Part shown: piece by piece, positions 26,692 through 35,087 of the stretch
Numbering within the stretch: position 1 is the first letter of the stretch
How the letters are laid out: each line of letters begins with the position of its first letter
Assembly (NCBI RefSeq): GCF_018448785.1
Contig: NZ_JAHCLU010000003.1
Location: forward strand, 62,001-126,000
Direction of reading: 5' to 3'
From: Halomonas jincaotanensis
Lineage (GTDB): Bacteria; Pseudomonadota; Gammaproteobacteria; Pseudomonadales; Halomonadaceae
Length of the DNA: 64,000 nucleotides
Notes under the pieces: generated by a model
Databases searched by the model: none
What the model saw: only the letters and a program-made list of their open reading frames with translations
What the model was told of the DNA's origin: nothing
Position numbers and translations under genes: made by a program

Positions 26692-26728
26692 GGGCGGCCC
26701 TGTGTGGTTTTACTGCCAGTGGCCGCCC
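26692..26728 (+). terminator. Hairpin after tctC
   Basis: Arms GGGCGGCC and GGCCGCCC pair perfectly, extended by CTG/CAG inside with one bulge, and are followed by ATTTTATTCT. It resembles a leaky intrinsic terminator between the binding-protein gene and tctBA. Confidence 0.6.
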
Positions 26729-26772
26729 ATTTTATTCTGTATCGTTAAAGCGCTTGAATGCTTTAGGCTTTC

Positions 26773-27267
26773 ATGGAAATTAGGGGAGAAATGAGTGTGG
26801 GAGTAAAGCGATCTCCTGAAAGAGAGGGCCTTTCCTGGCTGCCGGCTTTAGTCACTATCGGAATCGTGGTAATGGGGCTTTGTTGGGCAGCATTCGGTAT
26901 CTTCAAGTACGGCGTCTGGGTGAATAATGGTCCCGGTGGCGGTTTCTTTTCAGCGGTAGCAGGCATCGGCGCAGCTTCACTTGGCATTTATGAATTCTTT
27001 TTCTCTCCCGTCAGGGCCAAACCCATTGGAGGGAAGAGTCTGTGGCCAGCGGCCGCCATGGCCTTGGCGATATTGTGTATTCCTTTGCTCGGCATGGTCC
27101 TGTCCATGTCAGCCTTCATCCTGCTATGGATTCTTCTGGTTGAGAAAAAGTCCTGGAAACAATCGATTCTCACCGGTATTGGCGCTGGGGTAGCGCTGTA
27201 TCTTCTGTTTGGCCTATGGCTGAAGGTTCCTTTTCCTCAAGGCTTGTTCCTTGAGTTGTTGCGATAA
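26773..27267 (+). CDS. tctB: Tripartite tricarboxylate transporter small subunit, TctB family
   Basis: A protein of up to 164 residues with four hydrophobic segments (about 20-45, 55-75, 88-120 as a split pair, 130-155) and a PGGGFFSAVAGIGAASLGIYE stretch typical of TctB (around residues 56-76). The start is uncertain: the ATG at 26773 has only a weak TAGG upstream, an ATG at 26791 follows AGGGGAG too closely, and a GTG at 26797 has ideal spacing from it. TctB is the small membrane subunit, analogous to DctQ. tctA follows 15 bases later. Confidence 0.85.
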   Translation: MEIRGEMSVGVKRSPEREGLSWLPALVTIGIVVMGLCWAAFGIFKYGVWVNNGPGGGFFSAVAGIGAASLGIYEFFFSPVRAKPIGGKSLWPAAAMALAILCIPLLGMVLSMSAFILLWILLVEKKSWKQSILTGIGAGVALYLLFGLWLKVPFPQGLFLELLR

Positions 27268-27282
27268 TAAGGTAAGTCTCCC

Positions 27283-28794
27283 ATGGATATCCTTCAATCC
27301 TTGATGTCGGGTTTCGCGACGTCGCTGACCTTCTCTAACATACTCGCCGCTCTTGTCGGGGCCGGCCTGGGTATCGTGATCGGAGCGATACCGGGTCTGG
27401 GCTCCGTGACCGGCGTTGCCCTGTTGTTGCCGCTGACATTCCAGATGGATCCTATCACCGGCATTATCATGCTGGGTGCCGTATATTACGGTTGCATGTA
27501 TGGGGGGTCCTACAGTGCCATCATGCTCAATATACCCGGTGATGCGCCGGCTGTCGTGACGGCCCTGGATGGTTACCCGCTGTCAAAAAAGGGGCAGGCC
27601 GGCAAGGCACTATTTACCGCGAATATTTCCTCCTTCATTGGCGGGACCATTGGTATCGTCATGCTGACGTTCATGGGCGCCGCATTGGCTAAGGTCGGGT
27701 TGATGTTTGGCCCTGCGGAAGTCGCGGCGCTGGTGATTCTTGCTCTGTGCTCCATTGGCTGGTTGCTGGGGGACAGTCCCAAGAAGGGCCTGATTTCCAC
27801 GTTCATTGGCATCATGCTGTCGATGATAGGCATTGGTTTGGCATTTGGTCAGCCAAGGTTCACCTTTGATTCGATGTATTTGTTGAATGGTGTCTCTTTC
27901 ATTCCATTGGTCATTGGCATGTTTGGCTTTAGCCAGGTGCTGGAAATGATGGTCAACAGGGTGGATGCCGCCGGCTTGATGACAAAGCTATCGCTTCGCG
28001 AGAGCTTATTGGACCGTAGCGAATTGCGCCGCATCATACCCGTGTCCCTTCGCTCCGGTGTGCTGGGCAATCTGGTGGGTATCCTACCAGGCGCAGGGGC
28101 CACAACGGGGTCTTTCCTGGCCTATGTGCTTGAAAAGAAGGTTGGCCGGTACGGTGCCGAGATGGGAACTGGCAGAATCGAGGGGGTTGCGGCTTCCGAA
28201 GCAGGTAACAATGCTGCCGCCGCCGGATCTTTCGCTCCTCTGCTTTCCTTGGGTATTCCTGGGTCTGGAACAGCCGCCGTGCTTCTTGGCGGTTTAATGA
28301 TGTGGGGAGTGCAGCCAGGCCCGATGCTGTTTCAGAACAGCCCGGATTTTGTCTGGGGGCTAATTTCTTCCATGTATCTGGGTAATGTCATGGCGGTATT
28401 GGCAGCACTCGCCATCATTCCCTTCCTGGTAAAATTGTTGCGAGTTCCCCCGGCCTTCATGATACCGGTCATTGCCGTGGTCTGTGTGGTGGGCTCCTAT
28501 AGTGTCAACAACAGCATGTTCGATGTGTGGTTCATGCTGGGCGCAGGCGTGATCGCCTTCTTCATGAATGTCGCAAAGTATCCGGTAGCGCCGCTACTGC
28601 TGGCATTCGTATTGACCCCCAGGCTGGAAACTAGCCTTCGTCAGGCGTTGGACATTTCGCGTGGGGATCTGTCGATCTTCCTCGGTAGCCCAATTGCGGC
28701 AACACTTTTGTCCATCACACTGCTTTTCTTCTTATATCCCTTGATAGCCAAGCTGGTCAGGACATTGGTAAAGAAACGGCAGACGGCAAAGTAG
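27283..28794 (+). CDS. tctA: Tripartite tricarboxylate transporter large subunit, TctA family
   Basis: A 503-residue membrane protein with about 12 segments. It has the conserved TctA glycine-rich stretches: GAIPGLGSVTGVALLLPLTF near residues 33-52, YYGCMYGGSYSAIMLNIPGD near 67-86, and the repeat-like GILPGAGATTGSFLAYVLEK near 266-285. It uses an ion gradient to import the acid delivered by TctC. Its neighbours, a crotonase and CoA-transferase pair 430 bases downstream, repeat the pattern of transporter followed by CoA activation seen after TRAP system 1. Confidence 0.94.
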   Translation: MDILQSLMSGFATSLTFSNILAALVGAGLGIVIGAIPGLGSVTGVALLLPLTFQMDPITGIIMLGAVYYGCMYGGSYSAIMLNIPGDAPAVVTALDGYPLSKKGQAGKALFTANISSFIGGTIGIVMLTFMGAALAKVGLMFGPAEVAALVILALCSIGWLLGDSPKKGLISTFIGIMLSMIGIGLAFGQPRFTFDSMYLLNGVSFIPLVIGMFGFSQVLEMMVNRVDAAGLMTKLSLRESLLDRSELRRIIPVSLRSGVLGNLVGILPGAGATTGSFLAYVLEKKVGRYGAEMGTGRIEGVAASEAGNNAAAAGSFAPLLSLGIPGSGTAAVLLGGLMMWGVQPGPMLFQNSPDFVWGLISSMYLGNVMAVLAALAIIPFLVKLLRVPPAFMIPVIAVVCVVGSYSVNNSMFDVWFMLGAGVIAFFMNVAKYPVAPLLLAFVLTPRLETSLRQALDISRGDLSIFLGSPIAATLLSITLLFFLYPLIAKLVRTLVKKRQTAK

Positions 28795-28831
28795 CGTCTT
28801 GATACCGGTACATTACGAGAGCTGGCTTTTG

Positions 28832-28872
28832 CCCCTGGCGTGGCGAGACGTTTTACCTCGCCAAGCCAGGGG
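28832..28872 (+). terminator. Hairpin after tctA
   Basis: A 15-bp stem with one mismatch, CCCCTGGC plus TGGCGAG pairing with CTCGCCA plus GCCAGGGG, around a 9-base loop, 37 bases after the tctA stop. No T-tract follows, so it may be a weak terminator or an mRNA stabiliser. Confidence 0.5.
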
Positions 28873-29134
28873 GGGCTAACCTTCAAGCAGTGGCAGAGGT
28901 CGGAGGTCTCGGTCAGGCCTACGATGCTTATCCTCGCTCCATCCCCATCCCCCATGACGGTCACTTCACGAGACAGACCAAGCTCTCTTGTCGGAAGCAT
29001 GATGTCAGTTCCTTGAATGATGGAATGAAAGTGACGCGCTGATAAGCATCTCTAGTTATAACTCTCTGAAATAAATAAATTTAATGTTGCCTTTCTCGCA
29101 AAGGTCTAGACAAAGGTCTATATTGAAAAAATGA

Positions 29135-29150
29135 ATTATGAGTTCATTAT
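29135..29150. promoter_or_regulatory. GntR-type palindromic box F
   Basis: ATTATGAGTTCATTAT matches the consensus at 14 of 16 positions. It overlaps a candidate promoter (TTGAAA at 29123-29128, then a 17-base spacer) upstream of the second crotonase gene, a position suited to repression. Confidence 0.55.
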
Positions 29151-29227
29151 TACGTTTAGGTGGATGCGATGCCCCGCTTCGTGCTCGTCATCCAACAATC
29201 AAGACTCGCGGATAAGGAGAATGGGTG

Positions 29228-30016
29228 ATGAGTTCGACGGATGAGCTGTTGTACGAAAGAGAGGGGCGCGTTGCCTGGCTATCCTTCAACCGCCCTAAGG
29301 TTCGAAATGCCATGACCTGGGGAATGTATGACTCACTCGAGCGCATCTGTCTCGAGTTGAATGAAGATCCCGAGATCGATGTCGTGGTGCTGCGCGGAAG
29401 TGGTGGCGAGGCGTTTGTCGCGGGTACTGATATCAAGCAGTTCAGTTCGTTTTCTCAGGCACAGGATGCCCTGGATTACGAGAATCGTATCGATAGGGTC
29501 ATGGCAACCCTGGAGTCGCTTTCAAAGCCAACGATTGCCCTGATCGAGGGCTTCTGTATTGGGGGTGGCGCGGCCATCGCCATGGCTTGCGATTTTCGTT
29601 ATTGCACACCGGATCTCAAGTTCGGGGTGCCTATCGCCAGGACGCTAGGTAACTGTGTCTCGATGAATAACGTGTCGCGTCTGGTCGACCTGGTAGGTCC
29701 CGCAAGAGCCAAGGAGGTCCTGATGCTGGCCAGCATCATAAAGGCCGACGAGGCGAAACAGTCAGGCCTGGTAACTGGCGTCATCGACCATCAGGACATC
29801 GAAAACGAAGTCAGGCGTGTCACTGAAAAGCTCCAGAGCTTCGCTCCCTTGACGATTCGTGCTTCCAAGGAGGCCATTCGACGCTGTCAGAAGTACCGCT
29901 CTCCTGAAGATGGGCAGGATGAGGACCTTATAGCGCTTTGCTATACGAGTGAGGACTTCCATGGCGCTGTCGATGCGTTCATCAACAAGACGACCCACAC
30001 CTGGCGCGGAAGATAA
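29228..30016 (+). CDS. Crotonase-superfamily protein, paralog 2
   Basis: A 262-residue protein closely similar along its length to the crotonase at 7654. It keeps GGEAFVAGTDIKQF and EGFCIGGGAAIAMACDFRYC and, like the other copy, lacks both glutamates of classical enoyl-CoA hydratase (GGGAAIA; FGVPIARTL). The conserved loss in both copies argues for a distinct reaction rather than decay. The ATG at 29228 has AAGGAGA seven bases upstream; a GTG at 29225 is the alternative. It is followed after 31 bases by the second CoA-transferase. Confidence 0.85.
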   Translation: MSSTDELLYEREGRVAWLSFNRPKVRNAMTWGMYDSLERICLELNEDPEIDVVVLRGSGGEAFVAGTDIKQFSSFSQAQDALDYENRIDRVMATLESLSKPTIALIEGFCIGGGAAIAMACDFRYCTPDLKFGVPIARTLGNCVSMNNVSRLVDLVGPARAKEVLMLASIIKADEAKQSGLVTGVIDHQDIENEVRRVTEKLQSFAPLTIRASKEAIRRCQKYRSPEDGQDEDLIALCYTSEDFHGAVDAFINKTTHTWRGR

Positions 30017-30047
30017 TTCCGTCTATTTGAACAAGAGGTATTGAAGC

Positions 30048-31232
30048 ATGCTTCCCTTGACGAACATGAAAGTTCTGGATATTTCCCAGATCATGGCCGG
30101 TCCCTACTGCACCATGGTGCTGGGCGACATGGGGGCTGAGGTCATCAAAGTCGAGAAGAACGGCGGTGATGATAGTCGACAAATGGGCCCTTATATCAAT
30201 GATGAGTCCACCTGTTTCGCGCAGATCAACCGTAACAAGAAGAGCATCTCGCTCAACCTGAAGGAGGAGGAGGGGCGCGAGCTGTTCTATCGTCTTGCCG
30301 AGACCGCCGATGTCATTGTCGAGAACTACCGTCCTGGTGTCGCCAAGTCGCTCAAGGTCGATTACGAGACCATCAAGGCATTCAACCCGGGCATCATCTA
30401 CTGCTCCATTTCCGGTTATGGCCAGACGGGGCCCTACAGTCACAAGGGCGGTTTCGACCTCGTGGCTCAAGGCATGTCGGGCCTGATGTCAATGACCGGG
30501 GAGCCGGGGCGTCGTCCCTTGAAGACCGGTATCGCCGTCTACGATATCGGCGCTGGCATCACCGCAACCTACTCGATTCTGGCGGCCTATATCCACAAGA
30601 TGAACACCGGTGAGGGGCAGTTGGTGGATGTCTCCATCGCCGAAAGTGGCTTACCCTGGTTTACTTGGGAGGCGGCAGCGTATTTCGCCGAGGGCACTAT
30701 CCCCGAGCCGACTGGCTGGCGTCACCGGGTATCGGCTCCCTACCAGGCGATCAAGGTCAAGGACGGCTATATCATGCTGGGCTGTGCCAATCAGCGCACC
30801 TGGGAGCGCCTGTGCCATGAGGTGATTCATCGTCCGGACCTACTCGACGAGCCACGCTTTGCCACCAATTATCTGCGCGGTCAGAACGTCGAAGCCCTGG
30901 AGACGATACTGGAAGAGATCTTCGTGACGCGTGACAAGCACGTCTGGCTGGAGGCTTGCGATAAGGCGGGGGTGCCGGCGGGCCCGATCAATAACTTTGC
31001 CCAGGCCATGGAGGATCCTCACTATCAGGCGCGTGGCATGATCCAGGAGATGGAGCACCCGGTCATCGGCACGATGAAGACAATTGGCTTTCCCGGTAAG
31101 CTTTCGCGGACGCCTGCGCAGATTCGTCGACCTGCCCCGCTCTACGCTCAGCACACCGATGAAGTCCTCGACCAGTTGGGCATCGACAAGTCGCGTTGCG
31201 ATGCGCTCCGGGAACGTGGCGTCATCAAGTAA
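30048..31232 (+). CDS. Class III (CaiB/BaiF-type) CoA-transferase, paralog 2
   Basis: A 394-residue protein nearly identical in layout to the CoA-transferase at 8464, one residue shorter near position 38. The acyl-accepting aspartate is Asp166 in KTGIAVYDIGAG. It pairs with the adjacent crotonase. Having two such pairs in one regulon, one beside a TRAP system and one beside a TctCBA system, suggests either gene amplification for one substrate or two related substrates. There is no terminator immediately after it; convergent lldP ends 268 bases later. Confidence 0.9.
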   Translation: MLPLTNMKVLDISQIMAGPYCTMVLGDMGAEVIKVEKNGGDDSRQMGPYINDESTCFAQINRNKKSISLNLKEEEGRELFYRLAETADVIVENYRPGVAKSLKVDYETIKAFNPGIIYCSISGYGQTGPYSHKGGFDLVAQGMSGLMSMTGEPGRRPLKTGIAVYDIGAGITATYSILAAYIHKMNTGEGQLVDVSIAESGLPWFTWEAAAYFAEGTIPEPTGWRHRVSAPYQAIKVKDGYIMLGCANQRTWERLCHEVIHRPDLLDEPRFATNYLRGQNVEALETILEEIFVTRDKHVWLEACDKAGVPAGPINNFAQAMEDPHYQARGMIQEMEHPVIGTMKTIGFPGKLSRTPAQIRRPAPLYAQHTDEVLDQLGIDKSRCDALRERGVIK

Positions 31233-31450
31233 TTTCAATAAGCGCCTCTGTCGTCGACCTCACCGACGTCAAGATGGTCACGAACCTCTTCTGAGAGATG
31301 GCCGTGGAAGAACTGGCGCGATTAAAGGAAAAGGGCGCGGCCGGAGGGATCGTAGAGTTCGAGACGGCCGGCACCATTCCCAAGACCTCGAACGCATCGG
31401 CTGACACCTTCTCCAGCCTTTCAGTAGAGAAACCAGCAAAGCAAACAAAA
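31233..31450. other. Short gap with an unassigned reading frame
   Basis: A plus-strand frame from 31298 reads about 80 codons (MAVEELARLKEKGAAGGIVE at its start) but runs into the lldP terminator and has no recognised family. It has GAGAGA but no clear ribosome site. It may be a gene remnant or chance. Confidence 0.25.
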
Positions 31451-31481
31451 ACCGCCCCCACGGCCTGGCCGTGGGGGCGGT
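31451..31481 (-). terminator. Intrinsic terminator of the lactate permease gene
   Basis: A perfect 14-bp stem, ACCGCCCCCACGGC with GCCGTGGGGGCGGT, and a 3-base loop. On the minus strand it is followed by TTTTTGTTTG, the classic intrinsic form, 20 bases after the lldP stop. Confidence 0.9.
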
Positions 31482-31500
31482 ATCATCTTGCGGCTGGAAT

Positions 31501-33201
31501 TCAGCCCGTCTGCATCAGCGGATCGGAAACGCCGATTACGTAGAACGCCACCAGCCCGATGATCCCCGAGAAGATCAGGTAATAGAGCGTCGGCAGGATG
31601 GTCTTGCGGAGGGTAATGCCCTCTCGGCCAAGCAGACCCACGGTGGCGGAGGCGGCCACCACGTTGTGGATGGCGATCATATTACCCGCAGCGGCGCCGA
31701 CAGCTTGCAGCGACACCATGAAGGCGGTAGAGATGCCTAACTGCTCGGCGATGCTGAACTGAAACTCAGAAAGCATCAGGTTCGAGACGGTATTTGAGCC
31801 GGCAATGAAGGCACCTAGACCGCCCACGGCCGGGGCGAAGAACGGATAGACACCGCCCACCCCATCAGCAACCAATCGCGCCATGGCGACCGGCATGGAC
31901 ACCAGATCCGCGGCATTGACTCCTGAATTGATGAGGATCCGCACCATGGGGATGGTGAAGATCAGCACGAAGCCGGCGCCCAGGATGGTTCGCGTCGATT
32001 CGTTGAAGGCCTCCTTGAGCTCACCCAGCTTCATCCGGTGGAGCAGGGTCGTCAGCAGGACCACCATCAGCAGGATCCCACCGGGCAAGTAGAGAGGCTG
32101 GATACTGCCCGAGACACCACTCTCACCGAGGATATCAGTCCAGCCGAAGCTCAGGGACGTCAGCAGCTCACGGAATGGATCGATCGTCCGGGATGCAACC
32201 AGGATAACCGCCAGCAACACATACGGAACCCAGCCCATGAAGGTGGAGATCGGCGCCTTGCCAGTAATATCATCGAGCTTGATCTCCAGCTTTCCGATCC
32301 ACTCGTCCGGCCAGGAGGTACGCTCGGGGAAGTCCCAGTTCTTGCTGGGCAGCAGGAAGCCTCGACGAGCGGCCGGCACCACAATGGCCAGGCCGACACC
32401 GGCACCGATCATCGACGGGAATTCCGGTCCGAGCAGTACGCCAGCCAGCATGTAGGGCACCACGAAGCAAACACCGGTGAAGAGGGCAAAAGGAGTGATG
32501 TCCAGGCCTTCCTTCCAGGATTTGTTCGCCCCGAAGAAGCGCACCATGATCACCACCATTATCAGCGGCATGAAGACCCCGACGATGCCGTGTATCACGG
32601 CGACCTCGGCGCCGATCAAGTGGAAGTATTCCTGCCAGGTGCCGCCTCCGGCTTCCAGTGCCTCGGTGATGCCGATTCTGTCGATGCCGCCACTGACCCC
32701 GACCACGATGGGTGTGCCCACCGCGCCGAAGGAGACCGGCGTAGACTGAATCATCATGCCTACCACCACGGCCGCCAGTGCCGGGAAGCCCAGCGCGACC
32801 ATCAGCGGCGCCGCGACGGCCGCGGGTGTGCCGAATCCCGAAGCACCCTCGATGAAGCAGCCGAACAGCCAGGCGACGATCAGGGCCTGGACGCGACGGT
32901 CGGGACTGATACCCGAGAAGCCGTTGCGAATGGCCTTGATGCCCCCCGAATGCTTGAGGGTATTAAGCAGCAGAATGGCACCGAAAATGATCCACAGGAT
33001 CGAGACGGTGAGTATCAGCCCCTGGAAGGTCGAGGCCAGCACACGGCTGAAGCTCATCTCCCAGGCGAGCAGGGCAATGATGGCGGTAACCACGAAGACC
33101 ACCGGCATGGCGACCTTGGCGGCCATGCGAAAGCCGATCAAGAGCACGCCAGCCAGTAACAGAGGCACAAAGGCGAGTAATGCGAGTGTCGTTTCGTTCA
33201 T
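31501..33201 (-). CDS. lldP: L-lactate permease family transporter (LctP/LldP)
   Basis: A 566-residue inner-membrane protein of the lactate permease family (E. coli LldP is 551). About 12-14 hydrophobic segments are spread along the length. Family stretches include [20 protein letters not shown] near residues 119-138, [20 protein letters not shown] near 152-171 and [20 protein letters not shown] near 445-464. It imports lactate or glycolate by proton symport. It is monocistronic with its own terminator. The promoter region has a PdhR/LldR-type operator at 33326-33340. Glycolate is also a known LldP substrate, so it could feed glcDEF (inference). Confidence 0.93.
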   Translation of the reverse strand: MNETTLALLAFVPLLLAGVLLIGFRMAAKVAMPVVFVVTAIIALLAWEMSFSRVLASTFQGLILTVSILWIIFGAILLLNTLKHSGGIKAIRNGFSGISPDRRVQALIVAWLFGCFIEGASGFGTPAAVAAPLMVALGFPALAAVVVGMMIQSTPVSFGAVGTPIVVGVSGGIDRIGITEALEAGGGTWQEYFHLIGAEVAVIHGIVGVFMPLIMVVIMVRFFGANKSWKEGLDITPFALFTGVCFVVPYMLAGVLLGPEFPSMIGAGVGLAIVVPAARRGFLLPSKNWDFPERTSWPDEWIGKLEIKLDDITGKAPISTFMGWVPYVLLAVILVASRTIDPFRELLTSLSFGWTDILGESGVSGSIQPLYLPGGILLMVVLLTTLLHRMKLGELKEAFNESTRTILGAGFVLIFTIPMVRILINSGVNAADLVSMPVAMARLVADGVGGVYPFFAPAVGGLGAFIAGSNTVSNLMLSEFQFSIAEQLGISTAFMVSLQAVGAAAGNMIAIHNVVAASATVGLLGREGITLRKTILPTLYYLIFSGIIGLVAFYVIGVSDPLMQTG

Positions 33202-33548
33202 GGAGAACTCCCTTCAATATGTCCTTTTAGTGTATGAGGGAAAAGCAAGTGTTTTCGCTGCCACTGCGGGGCATGGCGAGGCAGCGACTATAATCGTAAA
33301 TATGCGGCATAAACATTGTTGGATAATTGGTATTACCAATATTTTGTTAGTGCAAGCTGAGCTAGAGAGTCTTTGGATGCGTTTAATTTCATTAACTTGC
33401 GTCAGACTTATGATAGTAGAGCGGTGGAGGTATCGCTTTGGCATTAGACCAATGGACAATGGGCTGGCGCATTTGCTTATCCCGTTGGCGCCAGGGGTAA
33501 AGCCTGTCACTATCGACTTACGACCAATCGACGACGAGAGGAAACAGC
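33202..33548. other. 347-base divergent promoter region of lldP and a glutathione transferase
   Basis: It contains the GntR-type operator at 33326-33340 in an AT-rich stretch and no supported gene. Frames crossing it from either side do not have recognisable similarity. Confidence 0.5.
33326..33340. promoter_or_regulatory. PdhR/LldR/GlcC-type GntR operator upstream of lldP
   Basis: ATTGGT-ATT-ACCAAT is a perfect 6-3-6 palindrome and fits the known ATTGGTnnnACCAAT recognition sequence of E. coli PdhR and related lactate regulators. It lies 125 bases upstream of lldP. The regulator itself is not in the window. Confidence 0.65.
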
Positions 33549-34256
33549 ATGGCCCGGGTACTTTATGATCTGTGTGGTGTCGATGAAGGACTGCGCTTCT
33601 CCCCCTTCTGCTGGCGCGTCAAGTTTGCCCTGGCCCACAAGGGGTTGGACATACAGACGCGTCCGTGGCGCTTCACCGACAAGCAAGCTCTCGCCTTCAC
33701 CGATCACGACAAGGTTCCGGTGCTGGTTGATGGCGACAACGTGGTGACCGAAAGCTTCGATATCCTTCGCTACCTGGATCGCACCTACCCCGAGGCGCCA
33801 CTGCTCGGTGTGGGCACTGCCGTGGACCGCGCACGCTTCATCCAGCATTACGCCGAGCGTGCTCTGGCGCCGGCCATGTTGCGTACTATCATCATGGATC
33901 TGTTCAATGCCGTTCATCCCGACGACCGCGACTACTTTCGTGAGACGCGCGAAAAGCGTTTCGGTCGCACGCTCGAGGAATTCCATTCCCCGTCCAAGGG
34001 GCTTGCCCAACTCGATGCGGCCCTCGAGCCGCTGCGCGGCCATTTGAAGGAATCCGATTTCATTGACGGTGAGGCGCCGGCCGCGGCCGACTATCTGGTG
34101 TTCGGCAATTTCATGTGGGCGCGCTGTGTCTCCAGTGCCGACCTGATTTCCAACGCCGATCCCGTCTACGCCTGGGTCGAGCGCATGCTGGATATTCACG
34201 ACGGCCTGGGCCGCCAGGCCATGCGTATCACCGATATCGATGGCGCCTATCGCTGA
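33549..34256 (+). CDS. Glutathione S-transferase, LigE/beta-etherase-like
   Basis: A 235-residue GST. The thioredoxin-like N-domain (residues 1-83) opens LYDLCGVDEGLRFSPFCWRV and has the cis-proline and glutathione-binding segment KVPVLVDGDNVVTESFDILR. The C-domain is all-helical. The SPFCWRVKFALAHKGL start resembles the LigE-type beta-etherases of sphingomonads more than common GSTs; E and F ether-cleaving enzymes act on lignin-derived aryl ethers, but no lignin pathway is adjacent, so the role here is open. It is followed 35 bases later by a second GST, presumably cotranscribed. Confidence 0.8.
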   Translation: MARVLYDLCGVDEGLRFSPFCWRVKFALAHKGLDIQTRPWRFTDKQALAFTDHDKVPVLVDGDNVVTESFDILRYLDRTYPEAPLLGVGTAVDRARFIQHYAERALAPAMLRTIIMDLFNAVHPDDRDYFRETREKRFGRTLEEFHSPSKGLAQLDAALEPLRGHLKESDFIDGEAPAAADYLVFGNFMWARCVSSADLISNADPVYAWVERMLDIHDGLGRQAMRITDIDGAYR

Positions 34257-34291
34257 CAACCCACGCTTCCCCTTCCGCCACAGGAGTCGCC

Positions 34292-34981
34292 ATGATCGAT
34301 CTCTATTACTGGACCACCCCCAATGGCCACAAGGTCTCGATCTGTCTCGAAGAGGCGGGACTCGACTACGCCGTGAAGCCGGTGCAAATCGGTCGTGGCG
34401 AGCAGTTTTCGTCCGAGTTCCTGTCCATTTCGCCCAACAACCGCATCCCGGCCATCGTCGATCGTGCGCCGGCGGATGGCGGTCAGCCGCTCGCCCTGTT
34501 CGAGAGCGGGGCCATTCTCGAATATCTGGCCGACAAGACGGGTCGCTTTCTGGCCCGCGAGGGTCGTGAGCGCTATGTGGCGCTGCAATGGCTGTACTGG
34601 CAGATGGGCGGTCTGGGGCCCATGGCCGGGCAGAATCATCATTTCCGCAACTACGCCCCGCACAAGATCGATTACGCCGTCGAGCGCTATATCAAGGAGA
34701 CCGCACGCCTCTATAGTGTGCTTGATGCCCGTCTCGAAGATCACGATTATGTGGGTGGTGATGCCTATTCCATCGCTGACATGGCCATCTATCCGTGGAT
34801 CGTGCCCTATGCCAAGCAGGGGCAGGACATCGAGGAGTATCCCAACGTCCTGCGCTGGATGCGCGAGATCGACGCGCGTCCCGCCGTGAAGCGTGCCTAT
34901 GCACTAGTGAAAGACATTAATCCGGCCAATAACGTGGAAATGGATGACGAGGCTCGCAAACACCTGTTCGGTCAATACTGA
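34292..34981 (+). CDS. Glutathione S-transferase, YfcG/Ure2-like (disulfide reductase type)
   Basis: A 229-residue GST. The N-terminal domain opens MIDLYYWTTPNGHKVSICLE, with the TPNG motif typical of YfcG/YghU proteins, and SPNNRIPAIVD plus LFESGAILEYLA form the glutathione site. The helical domain includes QMGGLGPMAGQNHHF, another YfcG/Ure2 hallmark. E. coli YfcG reduces disulfides using bound glutathione. The ATG at 34292 has CAGGAG upstream; a longer frame from 34115 lies within the previous gene. Confidence 0.9.
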   Translation: MIDLYYWTTPNGHKVSICLEEAGLDYAVKPVQIGRGEQFSSEFLSISPNNRIPAIVDRAPADGGQPLALFESGAILEYLADKTGRFLAREGRERYVALQWLYWQMGGLGPMAGQNHHFRNYAPHKIDYAVERYIKETARLYSVLDARLEDHDYVGGDAYSIADMAIYPWIVPYAKQGQDIEEYPNVLRWMREIDARPAVKRAYALVKDINPANNVEMDDEARKHLFGQY

Positions 34982-34999
34982 GCGCAGGGGCCGGTGGAT

Positions 35000-35037
35000 G
35001 TTGCACTGCACAATGCTGTCTGCTATGTTGCAATGCA
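35000..35037. promoter_or_regulatory. TGC-rich direct repeat upstream of the phasin gene, possible PhaR site
   Basis: GTTGCACTGCA (35000-35010) is repeated as GTTGCAATGCA (35027-35037), 27 bases apart, 50-90 bases upstream of the phasin ATG. TGC-rich repeats of this kind are recognised by the PHA repressor PhaR in other proteobacteria; the link here is inferred. Confidence 0.45.
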
Positions 35038-35087
35038 GCACAAGGCGTTTTGCCTTGATTCATGACCCTGAATAATGGAGGTGTCCA

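Larger units (their letters stand above)
28795..29227. other. 433-base gap between tctA and the second crotonase gene
   Basis: No supported gene. It contains a long imperfect hairpin (28832-28872), box F and the presumed promoter of the downstream pair. A minus-strand reading frame from 29000 extends into tctA and has no recognisable similarity. Confidence 0.55.

Noticed and set aside
28641..29000. 119-codon minus-strand frame after tctA
   Set aside because: Half of it lies antisense to tctA. The remainder has no recognisable domain and no ribosome site, so it is not annotated as a gene.
31298..31543. 81-codon plus-strand frame after the second CoA-transferase
   Set aside because: It reads through the lldP terminator and into lldP antisense; no family resemblance. 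Described only as an unassigned gap.
32038..33159. 373-codon plus-strand open frame opposite lldP
   Set aside because: Composition is Gln/His/Arg-rich without motifs, and lldP on the other strand is unambiguous.
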